A DNA stretch of 46,582 nt, taken from the NCBI RefSeq assembly GCF_008124785.1, contig NZ_VNHU01000015.1, positions 1 through 46,582 on the forward strand, in the 5' to 3' direction. Under the pieces are notes generated by a model, which searched no databases, was not told the DNA's origin, and saw only the letters and a program-made list of their open reading frames with translations. Each line of letters begins with the position of its first letter. The first letter of the stretch is position 1. A program made the position numbers and the translations under genes. This DNA is from Aquimarina intermedia. GTDB lineage: Bacteria; Bacteroidota; Bacteroidia; Flavobacteriales; Flavobacteriaceae. This document shows positions 27,180 through 36,161 of this stretch, piece by piece.

Positions 27180-28289
27180 ATGAGTTTTTTAGATTTAGGA
27201 GTGCCTAAGGCACTGAACATGGGATTAAAGGAAATGGGAATTACATCTCCTACCAAAATTCAAGAGCAAGCTATTCCTATTCTACTTAATAGTGCTACTG
27301 ATTTTATCGGAAAAGCACAAACGGGTACTGGTAAAACAGCCGCTTTTGGAATTCCTTTATTGGCAGGAATTGATGCTAACAATCCTAAAACACAGGCACT
27401 TGTTTTAGCACCTACCAGAGAGTTAGGACAACAAATTGCAAAACAGCTTTTTAAATTCACCAAGCACACAGATAAAATTTTTGCTGAGTCCGTGTATGGT
27501 GGAGAAAAAATTGACAGACAGATTAAAAGGTTGCAAAGACCTACACATATCATCGTAGCCACACCGGGTAGATTAATAGATCTATTAGAAAAAAAAGCTG
27601 TTGATATCTCCACGATAAAAACAATTGTAATGGATGAGGCGGACGAAATGCTTAGTATGGGTTTCAAAAAGGATTTAACCACCATCTTGAGCAAAACCAA
27701 AGGGAAACGAAATGTATGGTTATTCTCTGCAACTATGCCGGCAGCGCTCAATGAGATTATCAATTCATATGTTAGTAAAGATGCAGTTAAAATTACAGTT
27801 GATAAGAATGCTACGGTTAATAAAAATATAGATCATAATTTTGTGGTAGGTGAAGAAGCAAGTAAGCTGGACACACTTACTTACTTTTTAAAAACCAACA
27901 AAGAGAGTAGAGGCATCATTTTTACGAAGACAAAAGTTGCCGCTAGAATTCTTGCAAAACAATTACTAGCCAAAAATTACGAGGTCGGTTTATTAGAGGG
28001 TGAAATGACCCAAAAAGACAGAGATAAAGTAATGCGTGCGTTTAAAAATAAAAAACTTCAATACTTAGTTTCTACGGATGTCGCAGCTCGTGGAATTGAT
28101 GTGGATAATTTAGCTTTTGTGGTACATTATCAATTACCTGATCAGTTTGAGTATTACACGCACCGTAGTGGAAGAACTGCCAGGGCCGGAAAAACAGGTG
28201 TTTCTTTGGCGTTGATTGTAAAACAAGAATTGAAAACAATACGTGCTTTAGAGAGTGAATTAGGTATTCGTTTCAATCAAATTAGATAG
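27180..28289 (+). CDS. DEAD-box RNA helicase
   Basis: The 369-residue protein contains the full core: Q motif near 21-33, Walker A AQTGTGKT (46-53), PTRELGQQ (78-85), TPGRLID (128-134), DEAD (152-155), SAT, a TDVAARGIDV motif and HRSGRTAR in the second RecA-like domain. It ends soon after the core (SELGIRFNQIR), so it lacks the long basic C-terminal extension of many relatives. Such helicases unwind short RNA duplexes in ribosome assembly or mRNA decay. The exact homologue (RhlE, CshA, DeaD) cannot be told. It converges on a response-regulator gene with a 20-bp gap. Confidence 0.92.
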   Translation: MSFLDLGVPKALNMGLKEMGITSPTKIQEQAIPILLNSATDFIGKAQTGTGKTAAFGIPLLAGIDANNPKTQALVLAPTRELGQQIAKQLFKFTKHTDKIFAESVYGGEKIDRQIKRLQRPTHIIVATPGRLIDLLEKKAVDISTIKTIVMDEADEMLSMGFKKDLTTILSKTKGKRNVWLFSATMPAALNEIINSYVSKDAVKITVDKNATVNKNIDHNFVVGEEASKLDTLTYFLKTNKESRGIIFTKTKVAARILAKQLLAKNYEVGLLEGEMTQKDRDKVMRAFKNKKLQYLVSTDVAARGIDVDNLAFVVHYQLPDQFEYYTHRSGRTARAGKTGVSLALIVKQELKTIRALESELGIRFNQIR

Positions 28290-28309
28290 ATTTTAATTTA
28301 GAAATATTC

Positions 28310-28675
28310 TTATTCAGCTATAGTTTCTATAGCGCTTAAGAGTCTTTCAAAATCCACGGGTTTAGAAAAGTATTGGTCAAACCCTTTCTCTAAAAAATGT
28401 GCTTCATCTCCCGGTAATGCGTAGGCTGTAACGGCATATATAGGCTTTGTTTTTAAAGGATCCATAAGACGAAATCTTTTAAGAAGTTCGCAACCATCCA
28501 TTTGATTTATACCCAAATTAATATCAACCAATATTAAGTCAAAGGAATCAGCACTAACTTCTTGAAGAGCAGTGCTTGCATTTGCTACGGTGATGACATC
28601 GCAGGCATTTTTAGATAACATTTTATCCATGACTACCGCGTTGATTTTGTTATCCTCTACATACAAAATTTTCAT
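28310..28675 (-). CDS. Single-domain response regulator (CheY-like)
   Basis: The 121-residue protein consists of a receiver domain only. Acidic residues EDN (7-9), the phosphorylation Asp51 in LILVDINLG, the Thr/Ala switch (AVTAYALPGDE) and the Lys in SKPVDF are present. It has no DNA-binding or enzymatic output. It overlaps the upstream sensor kinase gene by 4 bp, so the two are a cognate pair. It probably relays phosphate to another protein or works by direct binding. Confidence 0.9.
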   Translation of the reverse strand: MKILYVEDNKINAVVMDKMLSKNACDVITVANASTALQEVSADSFDLILVDINLGINQMDGCELLKRFRLMDPLKTKPIYAVTAYALPGDEAHFLEKGFDQYFSKPVDFERLLSAIETIAE

Positions 28676-30924
28676 AAGTGTTTTGGTATTACAATTTGAA
28701 AATTAGTTCCTTTATTAATATGACTTTTTACAGTGATCGTTCCTTTCAAAACTTCAATAAAACGTTTAGCCAAGCTCAGTCCAATACCGGTTCCTTCATA
28801 TTTTCGGCTTAGGCCTACGCTTTCTTGTACAAAAGGATCAAATATCTTTTTTAGGTTTTTCTTATCAATACCTATACCTGTATCTTTAATATTGATGTGC
28901 ACTAAATCCTTCTTAGCTATATCTATAACTTCAATATCAATTGTTCCTTTCTCAGTGTACTTGATGGCATTGTGAATGATATTATGTAGTGCAGTTGACA
29001 ATACTTCTTTGTCTATAATAGCAATAGGCGTCGTATTACTTAAATGTAATTCGTAGCTCAGACGCTTTGACTGCGCCTGATGTTTTAAATTTCTAAAACA
29101 ACTTTCGACTTCAAAATTTATATCTGTCGGTTCTAACTTTAAGGTTGACTGAATTGTTTCTATTTCGCTATAATTAGAAAGATTGTTTAGCGTTTCTAAC
29201 AACCGATCTTTACTTTCATCGAGATAATCTACTAATTTGTCACGTTCTTCCATAGAATGCTCATCAAGTAAAAGCTTTGAAATAGTTATAATTCCATTGA
29301 GAGGCGTTCTAATCTCATGGCTAAACACGGATAACAGATTGGACTTCAGATTGCTTAATTCCTGTTCTTTGAAATGAGCTTCTTTTATTTTGTATTCTGC
29401 TATTTTGAGATCGGTAATGTTTTGAAATGTAATGAGTACCGAACGGACAACCTTTTTTTGATCACAGATAGGAGCATAAGATACTTGTAACCACTGCATT
29501 TGTCCATCATCTGCTATACGTTCGATTTGTTTTTTAGTTACATTTCCCTTTAACGCCTCATTAAATTCATGAGCAAAAGGTACTTTGAAGTTAACCGGCA
29601 TCACGTCGATAAATAAAGTTGGGGCAACCAAGGGGTTAATATTGAAATCTTTTTTTATTATTTCGACGGTATTCTTATCTGCCATTAGAATTTTACCTTT
29701 AGTATCTAATAGGATTGCATAATCAAATCCATGATTAATCATAGCTCGTAACCAGCCTGATTGCTCAGTTATAAGTTGCTCGCGTTCTTTCTTATCTTGG
29801 ACATCAATTAGATTACCTACGATACGAGTAACGTTGTTCGAAGCGTCTAATTTTTTATATCCATAGACATCGTAATGGCGATATTCTCCGTTGTGATGTT
29901 TTATTCTATAATAGTTGTAATAGTGCTTGTCGTCTTTTTGTAGATTTTGATGATGTCTTACTATAGCTTCTTCCAGATCATCAGGATGTATTCTTTCCAA
30001 AAAGCTATCTTCGGTTACATAATCATGTTTTAAAGATAAGCCCAGCATCTTTTTAAAGGAATTACTGTATCTTATTTTACTATCCGAGACATTATGATCA
30101 AAAAGCCCGGATCGAATTCCTTTTAGAGCCAGATGTTTTGTCTCTTCCGATTTTTTCAATTGTTCCAAGTAGTTCTGTTGTTCAGTTACATCTGCAATAG
30201 CTCCATTTACATAGACTACTTTATTGTTTTGAACCACAGGTTTAGCAATTACACGAATCGACTTCTCATTGCCTTTATCTGTGTGAATTTTTTCAACATA
30301 TTCATATTCCTGTTGAAGTTTTAGTAATTCATCAAAGTGCTGTTTGATAGTAGATCTTCTATCTTCTTTAAAAAACTTAAAAGCTCTCTCCAGTGTTATA
30401 TTTTCGTCTGAAGTAGTCTCGTGAATTGTAAAACACTTGGTAGACCAATAGAGTTGTTTTTTCTCTACATCATAAAACCAAGCCCCGGTATTGGTCAATT
30501 TGGACAGGGAACAAAGTGCCTGTTGTTCCTTGCTTTCCTCAGTGATATCCATTCCGGTCGCTTGAATAAGCCCTTCAGCGAGGCTAAAATCAAATTTTAT
30601 GTAGTTGAGTACACCATTGCTTACCCAAAGTCTTAGTATAACCGTTTGAGATGCTTTGTTAAGTTTTAAATTCTGAATAACATCTTGTAAAATACTTTTA
30701 TCCTCATCTACAATCCAATTTTTTATATTACTTTCTTCTGATAGCTCGATATTGGAAAGAAAACATTCAAAAGCATTATTGTAATATAGTACTTTCCCAT
30801 TTGTTTTTAGTACGAGGAGAAAGAGAGACGTTTTCTCAGGGATAAGTCTAAATTTTTCAGAGGCTAATGGCATATTTGAGCAATTTGTATTTAAAGTTAC
30901 AAAAATGATTTGATTTATATTCAT
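28672..30924 (-). CDS. Multi-PAS sensor histidine kinase
   Basis: The 750-residue kinase has several PAS-like domains in the first 510 residues; clear PAC-type ends include RVIAKPVVQNNKVVYVNGAI and VTRIVGNLIDVQDKK. A HisKA domain follows with phospho-acceptor His536 in FSHEIRTPLNG, then the ATPase domain with N box HNIIHNAIKYTE, DTGIGI and GTGIGLSL. No membrane segments or signal peptide are evident, so sensing is likely cytoplasmic. A Met at 30873 (MPLASEK) is a plausible alternative start. It forms an operon with the CheY-like gene by a 4-bp overlap. The signal is unknown. Confidence 0.9.
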   Translation of the reverse strand: MNINQIIFVTLNTNCSNMPLASEKFRLIPEKTSLFLLVLKTNGKVLYYNNAFECFLSNIELSEESNIKNWIVDEDKSILQDVIQNLKLNKASQTVILRLWVSNGVLNYIKFDFSLAEGLIQATGMDITEESKEQQALCSLSKLTNTGAWFYDVEKKQLYWSTKCFTIHETTSDENITLERAFKFFKEDRRSTIKQHFDELLKLQQEYEYVEKIHTDKGNEKSIRVIAKPVVQNNKVVYVNGAIADVTEQQNYLEQLKKSEETKHLALKGIRSGLFDHNVSDSKIRYSNSFKKMLGLSLKHDYVTEDSFLERIHPDDLEEAIVRHHQNLQKDDKHYYNYYRIKHHNGEYRHYDVYGYKKLDASNNVTRIVGNLIDVQDKKEREQLITEQSGWLRAMINHGFDYAILLDTKGKILMADKNTVEIIKKDFNINPLVAPTLFIDVMPVNFKVPFAHEFNEALKGNVTKKQIERIADDGQMQWLQVSYAPICDQKKVVRSVLITFQNITDLKIAEYKIKEAHFKEQELSNLKSNLLSVFSHEIRTPLNGIITISKLLLDEHSMEERDKLVDYLDESKDRLLETLNNLSNYSEIETIQSTLKLEPTDINFEVESCFRNLKHQAQSKRLSYELHLSNTTPIAIIDKEVLSTALHNIIHNAIKYTEKGTIDIEVIDIAKKDLVHINIKDTGIGIDKKNLKKIFDPFVQESVGLSRKYEGTGIGLSLAKRFIEVLKGTITVKSHINKGTNFQIVIPKHL

Positions 30925-31105
30925 TTAGTAGCTGCGTTCTGGAAAGCCAGAAAATGAATTTTTGCTACTTCTTTTTCTTGAATTTAAAGCTAACTGTTTT
31001 ATGATAAAAATCTTAATATCACAATTAAAACCCAACAAAATCGAATTTTAATTATTTTTTTAACTAAAAAAACTAAAATTATCATCTATTTACGTTAAAA
31101 TCAAT

Positions 31106-31127
31106 AGCGCTTCAATAGTGAAGCGTT
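31106..31127 (+). promoter_or_regulatory. Hairpin upstream of the DUF1328 gene
   Basis: AGCGCTTCA ATAG TGAAGCGTT forms a stem of 9 bp with one G-T pair. It ends 33 bp before the ATG at 31161. It lacks a T-run, so it looks more like an operator or leader structure than a terminator. Confidence 0.4.
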
Positions 31128-31160
31128 AATTTTATGGTCTAATCATAAAACAAAATAAAC

Positions 31161-31322
31161 ATGTTACGTTGGACAATCATTTTTGTAGTAATAGCTTTAA
31201 TCGCCGCAGTATTAGGTTTTGGTGGAATCGCCGGAGCCGCAGCAGGAATTGCTAAGATTCTATTTTTTATCTTTTTAGTACTTTTTATTATTTCATTAAT
31301 TTTTGGATTTATGAGAAAATAA
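31161..31322 (+). CDS. DUF1328 (YtjA-like) small membrane protein
   Basis: The product is 53 residues: [20 protein letters not shown], then [18 protein letters not shown] and [15 protein letters not shown]. This matches the DUF1328 family of tiny two-helix inner-membrane proteins almost throughout. In other bacteria such genes are often induced by general stress, which suits the neighbours here. It is a single gene with its own terminator. Function unknown. Confidence 0.85.
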   Translation: MLRWTIIFVVIALIAAVLGFGGIAGAAAGIAKILFFIFLVLFIISLIFGFMRK

Positions 31323-31377
31323 AAATTACACTACTTACTGCTGATTTACTTATTCGATAAAAGTAAAATTCAGGATC

Positions 31378-31415
31378 AAAAGAGAATGTATTAAATGATA
31401 GTACATTCTCTTTTT
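31378..31415 (+). terminator. Terminator after the DUF1328 gene
   Basis: Stem AAAAGAGAATGTA with TACATTCTCTTTTT around an 11-nt loop, ending in a T-run. The remaining gap to the next gene at 31623 shows nothing further that I can name. Confidence 0.8.
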
Positions 31416-31622
31416 AGTTTCGACTTCATGCTATAAATCTTAAAATATTTTAGAGTTAACGGCTAAGCGATCATATCCTTAACGTAACATTTACACCCCG
31501 TGTTAAACAATGTCAATTTAAGATTAGGAGCAAGTTTAATACCTAAATTTATCATGATATGTTGACCAAACTATCCAAATAGACAACACACAGATTATTC
31601 TTTAATATTAAAATTTAAACAT

Positions 31623-32078
31623 ATGACAACTACAGAAAACATTACAGGTCTTATTAATGATCTAATTGAAAAAAATTATGATGCGAACAAGGGGTACCTG
31701 AAAGCGGCAGAAAAAGTCACATCTTCTAACCTTGCTATGTATTTTAGAGATAATGCGGCAAACAGATTAAAATTTGCTGAGGAATTAAAAGCAGAATTAC
31801 ACAAGTATGCTGATCACGATAAAATAAAAGATAGTGGTAGTGCTACAGGTAGCTTGCACAGAGCCTGGATGGATCTTAAATCTGCATTTTCATCGGATAA
31901 TGATGAGGAAATCTTAGAAGAATGTATACGAGGTGATAAAGCAAGCTTGGAGGAGTATGAAGAATCTTTGGAGAAATACTCAGAATTACCTTCTCGCTTT
32001 AGAACGCTAATACAGGAGCAAATTACGAATGTACGTACTACACTGAACCGAATTAAATCTTTGGAGGATTTTGCGTAA
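31623..32078 (+). CDS. PA2169-type four-helix-bundle protein (DUF2383)
   Basis: The 151-residue protein has the DUF2383 pattern: an N-terminal helix LINDLIEKNYDANKGYLKAA, then a ferritin-like run (YFRDNAANRLKFAEELKAEL), a loop with GSATGSLHRAWMDLK, and a C-terminal helix (SRFRTLIQEQITNVRTTLNR). Members are ferritin-like in shape and linked to stress and stationary phase; activity is unknown. It has its own terminator. Confidence 0.88.
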   Translation: MTTTENITGLINDLIEKNYDANKGYLKAAEKVTSSNLAMYFRDNAANRLKFAEELKAELHKYADHDKIKDSGSATGSLHRAWMDLKSAFSSDNDEEILEECIRGDKASLEEYEESLEKYSELPSRFRTLIQEQITNVRTTLNRIKSLEDFA

Positions 32079-32091
32079 AATAAACAGTATA

Positions 32092-32123
32092 TAAAAGTGA
32101 CTAGTCGGAATTAGTCACTTTTA
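32092..32123 (+). terminator. Terminator after the PA2169-type gene
   Basis: Stem TAAAAGTGACTA with TAGTCACTTTTA around an 8-nt loop. The T tail is short. Confidence 0.75.
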
Positions 32124-32149
32124 TATTCTTAACTATAAAATGATTGGAT

Positions 32150-32479
32150 ATGAATATTGACGCTTTGATTACCACACTTTACTCCTGTAGAAAGGCATGT
32201 TTATTCTGCGCAGACGCATGTTTGGATGAGGAGGATATTGCTGACATGTCAACTTGTATCAGGTTAGATCATCACTGTGCAATTCTTTGTGCGACGACTG
32301 CAGATTTGTTAGTTCAGTCTTATGGTAACATAGATGAACTATTAAAATTATGTATAGAGGCTTGTAAAGCTTGCGCTGATGTTTGTAGTCAGCATAAGCA
32401 TGACCATTGTCAAAAGTGTGCTGCTTCTTGTAGAGAGTGCATCACTGCCTGTGAAAATTACTTAAGCAGATCGGCATAA
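32150..32479 (+). CDS. Four-helix-bundle copper-binding protein (Csp-like)
   Basis: The product of 109 residues holds 16 cysteines in CxxxC and CxxC spacing (YSCRKACLFCADAC, HHCAILC, IEACKACADVC, CQKCAASCRECITAC). This is the layout of cytosolic copper storage proteins, in which Cys residues line the core of a helical bundle and bind many Cu(I) ions. No signal peptide is present, so it is cytosolic. A TTG at 32144 is also in frame, but the ATG at 32150 is the better start. It lies 15 bp before the DUF3891 gene and may head a longer transcript with it. Confidence 0.88.
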   Translation: MNIDALITTLYSCRKACLFCADACLDEEDIADMSTCIRLDHHCAILCATTADLLVQSYGNIDELLKLCIEACKACADVCSQHKHDHCQKCAASCRECITACENYLSRSA

Positions 32480-32494
32480 CAAGCAGGTTGTAGA

Positions 32495-33235
32495 ATGATT
32501 GTTAACAAAATCAATACGGGTTGGGAGGTTATCTATCAATATACTCATGGCTTACTGGCAGGTAAAATCGCACAACAACTTGCCCACAAGTATAGACCAC
32601 CACATTGGGTTGAAACGTTGACAGCTATCATTGAGCATGATGACAATCAACTTGATTTTGAGGAGAAAACATATTTAGATGAGGTTGGCGCTCCCCTTGA
32701 CTTTGCGTTGGATCAACCTTCGCATAATGAATTATATGAGAGAGCTATCCGCGTGTTGAACTTGGCGTCCTTTAAATCCGGTTGGATTACGTTGTTAGTA
32801 TCCATGCATGTAAATTTTTTATATCAAAGTAAGGCCTCAGAAAATGATAAGCTTAGTAAGTTATTAGATCAGCAGAAGAAACTAAGGAACGTTCTTAGAA
32901 AACGCTATGATATTACCAAAGAGGATGCAACTACCTATTACAACTTTTTGCTGTTTTGTGATCGTTGTTCGTTGATATTATGTCAAAATGAAGTACCTGC
33001 ATTATCGAGATCGATAGAAATAAACAAAACAATTGATAATAAACAATATTTTATCAAACGTATAGATGATACATTTTATACTATCACTCCTTGGTGCTTT
33101 GAGCAGAATGAATTTGTACTCAGTGCAGAAACCAGAATAGTAAACCAACTCCAATTCAAAAGTAACCACGCGTTACATAAAGCCTTAACCACAGCTCAGG
33201 TACATTTAAATCAATGGAGTTTAAAACGTACCTGA
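32495..33235 (+). CDS. DUF3891 family protein
   Basis: The 246-residue protein has the DUF3891 layout: GWEVIYQYTHGLLAGKIAQQ at the start, an AIIEHDD segment after it, then NLASFKSGWITLLVSMHVN and LFCDRCSLILC, and a beta-rich end (ITPWCFEQNEFVLSAETR). His-rich helices (HGLLAG, EHDD, SMHVN) resemble an HD-like metal site, but no known motif is complete. It follows the Csp-like gene by 15 bp and precedes the PLP enzyme by 55 bp. Function unknown. Confidence 0.85.
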   Translation: MIVNKINTGWEVIYQYTHGLLAGKIAQQLAHKYRPPHWVETLTAIIEHDDNQLDFEEKTYLDEVGAPLDFALDQPSHNELYERAIRVLNLASFKSGWITLLVSMHVNFLYQSKASENDKLSKLLDQQKKLRNVLRKRYDITKEDATTYYNFLLFCDRCSLILCQNEVPALSRSIEINKTIDNKQYFIKRIDDTFYTITPWCFEQNEFVLSAETRIVNQLQFKSNHALHKALTTAQVHLNQWSLKRT

Positions 33236-33290
33236 TAGTTAATACAAAAAATACAAAACTTAAATTTTTGACCACCACGATTCTAATTAT

Positions 33291-34322
33291 ATGATACATT
33301 CGATAAACCCTTTTTTGCCGACACAAACATTGATGCCACCTTCGGCGAATCCAGCTAACATTTTGGAAACTATAGGAGACACTCCGTTGGTTGCACTTCA
33401 ACGAATCTCTCAGGCATATTCTTTTGAAATGTTTGCAAAAATGGAAAGTTTTAATCCGGGCGGCAGTATAAAAGATCGAACAGCACACACCATTTTAAGT
33501 ACTGCACTGCGCGAGGGTAAAATAAAAAAAGGGGATATTATTATCGAGTCAAGCTCAGGTAATATGGCTATTGGATTAGCTCAAGCGTGTCTGTTTTATG
33601 GACTGCAGTTGATTGTGGTAGTAGATCCCAAACTAAATAAACATACCGCAAAGATTTTAGAAACGTATGGAGCGACAATAGAAACAGTCTCAAAACCGGA
33701 AAAAAACGGAGGTTTTTTAAAGAGTCGGCTCAATAGAGTAGTGGAGCTTTTAAAAGAATATCCAAATAGTTATTGGACTAATCAATATGAAAACACCTTA
33801 AATCCCACCACACATCATACAACCATGTCAGAAATTGCAGAAGCGTTGCAGGGCGAAGTAGCGTATGTTTTTGTGGCTACCAGTACCTGCGGAACTTTAA
33901 TGGGGTGCGCAGAATATATTGCGCGTAATGGACTGTCTACAAAAATTATCGCTGTCGATGCTATCGGTAGTGTTCTGTTCGCCAAGGATAAAAAAGAACG
34001 TTTGATTCCAGGTCATGGTGCCGGAGTTCCTTCTAATTTTTTGGAATTAGACTCAGTGCATGACGTAGTACATGTATCTGATGAAGAATGTATTGAGGGG
34101 TGTTGGCGATTGTTGAAAGATGAGGCGATCCTTTGCGGGGGTTCTTCGGGGGCCATCATCAGTGCAGTAGAGAAATATAAAATGAACATTAAGAAAGATA
34201 GTGCTTGTGCCCTGATTTTATGTGATCGAGGAGAGCGATATCTCGATACTATTTACAACGAACAATGGGTAAAAACTCATTTTCCTGAAATGAACCTTCC
34301 TCATCAATCTATTACAATTTAA
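33291..34322 (+). CDS. sbnA: SbnA-like PLP enzyme (2,3-diaminopropionate biosynthesis type)
   Basis: The 343-residue enzyme belongs to the cysteine synthase fold (type II PLP). Lys61 in FNPGGSIKDRTA carries the cofactor, SSSGNMAIGLAQA (87-99) binds the substrate carboxylate, and TSTCGTLMG takes the place of the phosphate loop. Features such as the GDTPLVAL start, IPGHGAGVPS and CGGSSGAII resemble SbnA, which joins O-phosphoserine and glutamate to make a precursor of 2,3-diaminopropionate. An internal Met at about 33333 is a possible start. The next gene starts 2 bp after its stop. There is no SbnB-type gene in the window, so the product here may differ. A plain cysteine synthase is less likely in this context. 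Confidence 0.72.
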   Translation: MIHSINPFLPTQTLMPPSANPANILETIGDTPLVALQRISQAYSFEMFAKMESFNPGGSIKDRTAHTILSTALREGKIKKGDIIIESSSGNMAIGLAQACLFYGLQLIVVVDPKLNKHTAKILETYGATIETVSKPEKNGGFLKSRLNRVVELLKEYPNSYWTNQYENTLNPTTHHTTMSEIAEALQGEVAYVFVATSTCGTLMGCAEYIARNGLSTKIIAVDAIGSVLFAKDKKERLIPGHGAGVPSNFLELDSVHDVVHVSDEECIEGCWRLLKDEAILCGGSSGAIISAVEKYKMNIKKDSACALILCDRGERYLDTIYNEQWVKTHFPEMNLPHQSITI

Positions 34323-34324
34323 TT

Positions 34325-36157
34325 ATGCCAGGCAAAGAACTTTTTAACGATGAGCCCTTAGTTATTGGCATTGTTGGTTTTGGTCCAAAAGGATTGTACG
34401 GACTGGAACGATTGTTGGCGGCCTATAAAAATAATGGTTCCGAACGAAGAATTATTCTTCATTTGTTTAATAATAATGATCATTTCGGAAGTGGATCAGT
34501 ATATCGTACAGATCAACCCTCATATTTGTTAATGAATTATGCTAACAGGTATATCGATATGTGGCCACGAACAGAACCACGACCTATTGTTGAAGATACG
34601 CTTACATTTAGCGAATGGTATAGTTCAACTTTTGAAGATCCAAAAAAGAACATTGATGCCATTAATGCACCAAGAAAGTTAGTCGGTCAATATCTTAAGC
34701 AAGGATTAAGTGCGCTGTTGGAGCACAAACCAAAGAATATTATCATTATTCAACATGTATTTGAAATCCACAGTATAGACAAGCGGGAAGATGGTTATTA
34801 TATATCAGGTGTAAACAATCATCAGCAAGAAATCGCTATTCCGCAAGCGTTTGACGAATTGCTAATCACTACCGGTCATCAAAGAAATAAAAATAACGAC
34901 AATACGCTATACCCCGAAGCTAAAAAAGGAATGTTCATTGACTTTGTATATCCGGTACAAAACACACTTGCTCACATCGAAAATAACGCCACAGTAGCTA
35001 TAAAAGGATTAGGACTTACGTTTATAGATACGATATTAGCGTTGACAGAAGGTAGGGGCGGTAGATTTGTTAAGGTAACAGATGCCTATCAATATTGTAA
35101 AAGTGGTGAGGAACCCGCAATAGTATATCCTTTTTCTATCTCCGGGTTACCTATGATTCCAAGAGCAGCTATTGCAAACGATGATTTTGAGACTCCGGAG
35201 CCATTATATTTTCAACAAGCTTATAAAAGAGCCTACAAACAATTACAACAGAAAACCAGGGTCAATTTTAGAACCGAACTATTACCTGCTATACAAAAGG
35301 ATGTTCAATTTGCCTATTATCAAAAATTGTTTGAGTTAAAAGGTGAATCCTTATTTTTTAACGAGGACTATTCGCGTATAGAACAGACTATTCGACAGTT
35401 ACATAAACAATTTCCCGAAGAAGAGAAGTTTAGTTTACAAAGTTTATTGGATCCAATTCCTCAAGAATCATATGATCATGACCGGGTTATAGCTTATATC
35501 AAAGATAATCTGACTGCTATAAAGAACTATGGCGCTCAAGCGCCTATACAACTAGCGGTTTCCATGTGGCGCAAAATTAGTCCGCTATTTAATAATCTGT
35601 ATAGTTTTGGAGGATTGACCGCTGAATCTCAAGAAGATTTTGATGCCAATTTTTCTGGTCACTTTAATCGTATCGCTTATGGAGCACCCGTAATCAATAT
35701 GAAAAAATTAGTTGCCCTTGCCGATAGTGGCATTGTGAATTTCAGTTATGCGAAGTCACCGATTGTCAAAGTGTTCAAAGAAAAAGACAACATACAATTA
35801 AAACACAGTACAGATAAAACTTATAGCTATTGTGATCATTTAATTGACGCAAGAATTCCTAAAACTAATATCGAGGCAGAAAAAACGCAGCTTTTTGCAA
35901 AGCTTTGTGAAAGAAAACTAGCCACTCCATTTATAAATGCATCCAACAATTACCAGTATGCACCCGGATGCCTGGCAATTACCAATGAAGGCCATCTAAT
36001 CCGAAGTGATGGTGAGGTCGAAAAAGGGATTACTTTATATGGGACACCTACCGAGGGAATTACCTTTGATAATGACACCTTATCCCGTACACGAAATGAT
36101 TTTGCCTCTCAATGGGCCAATAAAATTATAGAAGCAACCACTTTAATTTCAGTTTAA
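34325..36157 (+). CDS. FAD/NAD(P)-binding protein of the biosynthetic operon
   Basis: The 610-residue protein opens with a dinucleotide-binding loop, VIGIVGFGPKGLYGLERLLA (13-32), then HFGSGSVYRTDQPSYLLMNY, which is typical of the FAD-NAD(P)-binding family PF13454. A second Rossmann-like segment, TVAIKGLGLTFIDTILALTEGRGG, follows at about 220. The C-terminal third (TPTEGITFDNDTLSRTRND) has no recognisable domain. No signal peptide or membrane segment is seen. It lies between an SbnA-like gene (2 bp) and a decarboxylase-like gene (4 bp), so it surely works in the same pathway, perhaps as the oxidase or hydroxylase. Its substrate is unknown. Confidence 0.75.
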   Translation: MPGKELFNDEPLVIGIVGFGPKGLYGLERLLAAYKNNGSERRIILHLFNNNDHFGSGSVYRTDQPSYLLMNYANRYIDMWPRTEPRPIVEDTLTFSEWYSSTFEDPKKNIDAINAPRKLVGQYLKQGLSALLEHKPKNIIIIQHVFEIHSIDKREDGYYISGVNNHQQEIAIPQAFDELLITTGHQRNKNNDNTLYPEAKKGMFIDFVYPVQNTLAHIENNATVAIKGLGLTFIDTILALTEGRGGRFVKVTDAYQYCKSGEEPAIVYPFSISGLPMIPRAAIANDDFETPEPLYFQQAYKRAYKQLQQKTRVNFRTELLPAIQKDVQFAYYQKLFELKGESLFFNEDYSRIEQTIRQLHKQFPEEEKFSLQSLLDPIPQESYDHDRVIAYIKDNLTAIKNYGAQAPIQLAVSMWRKISPLFNNLYSFGGLTAESQEDFDANFSGHFNRIAYGAPVINMKKLVALADSGIVNFSYAKSPIVKVFKEKDNIQLKHSTDKTYSYCDHLIDARIPKTNIEAEKTQLFAKLCERKLATPFINASNNYQYAPGCLAITNEGHLIRSDGEVEKGITLYGTPTEGITFDNDTLSRTRNDFASQWANKIIEATTLISV

Positions 36158-36161
36158 TAAA

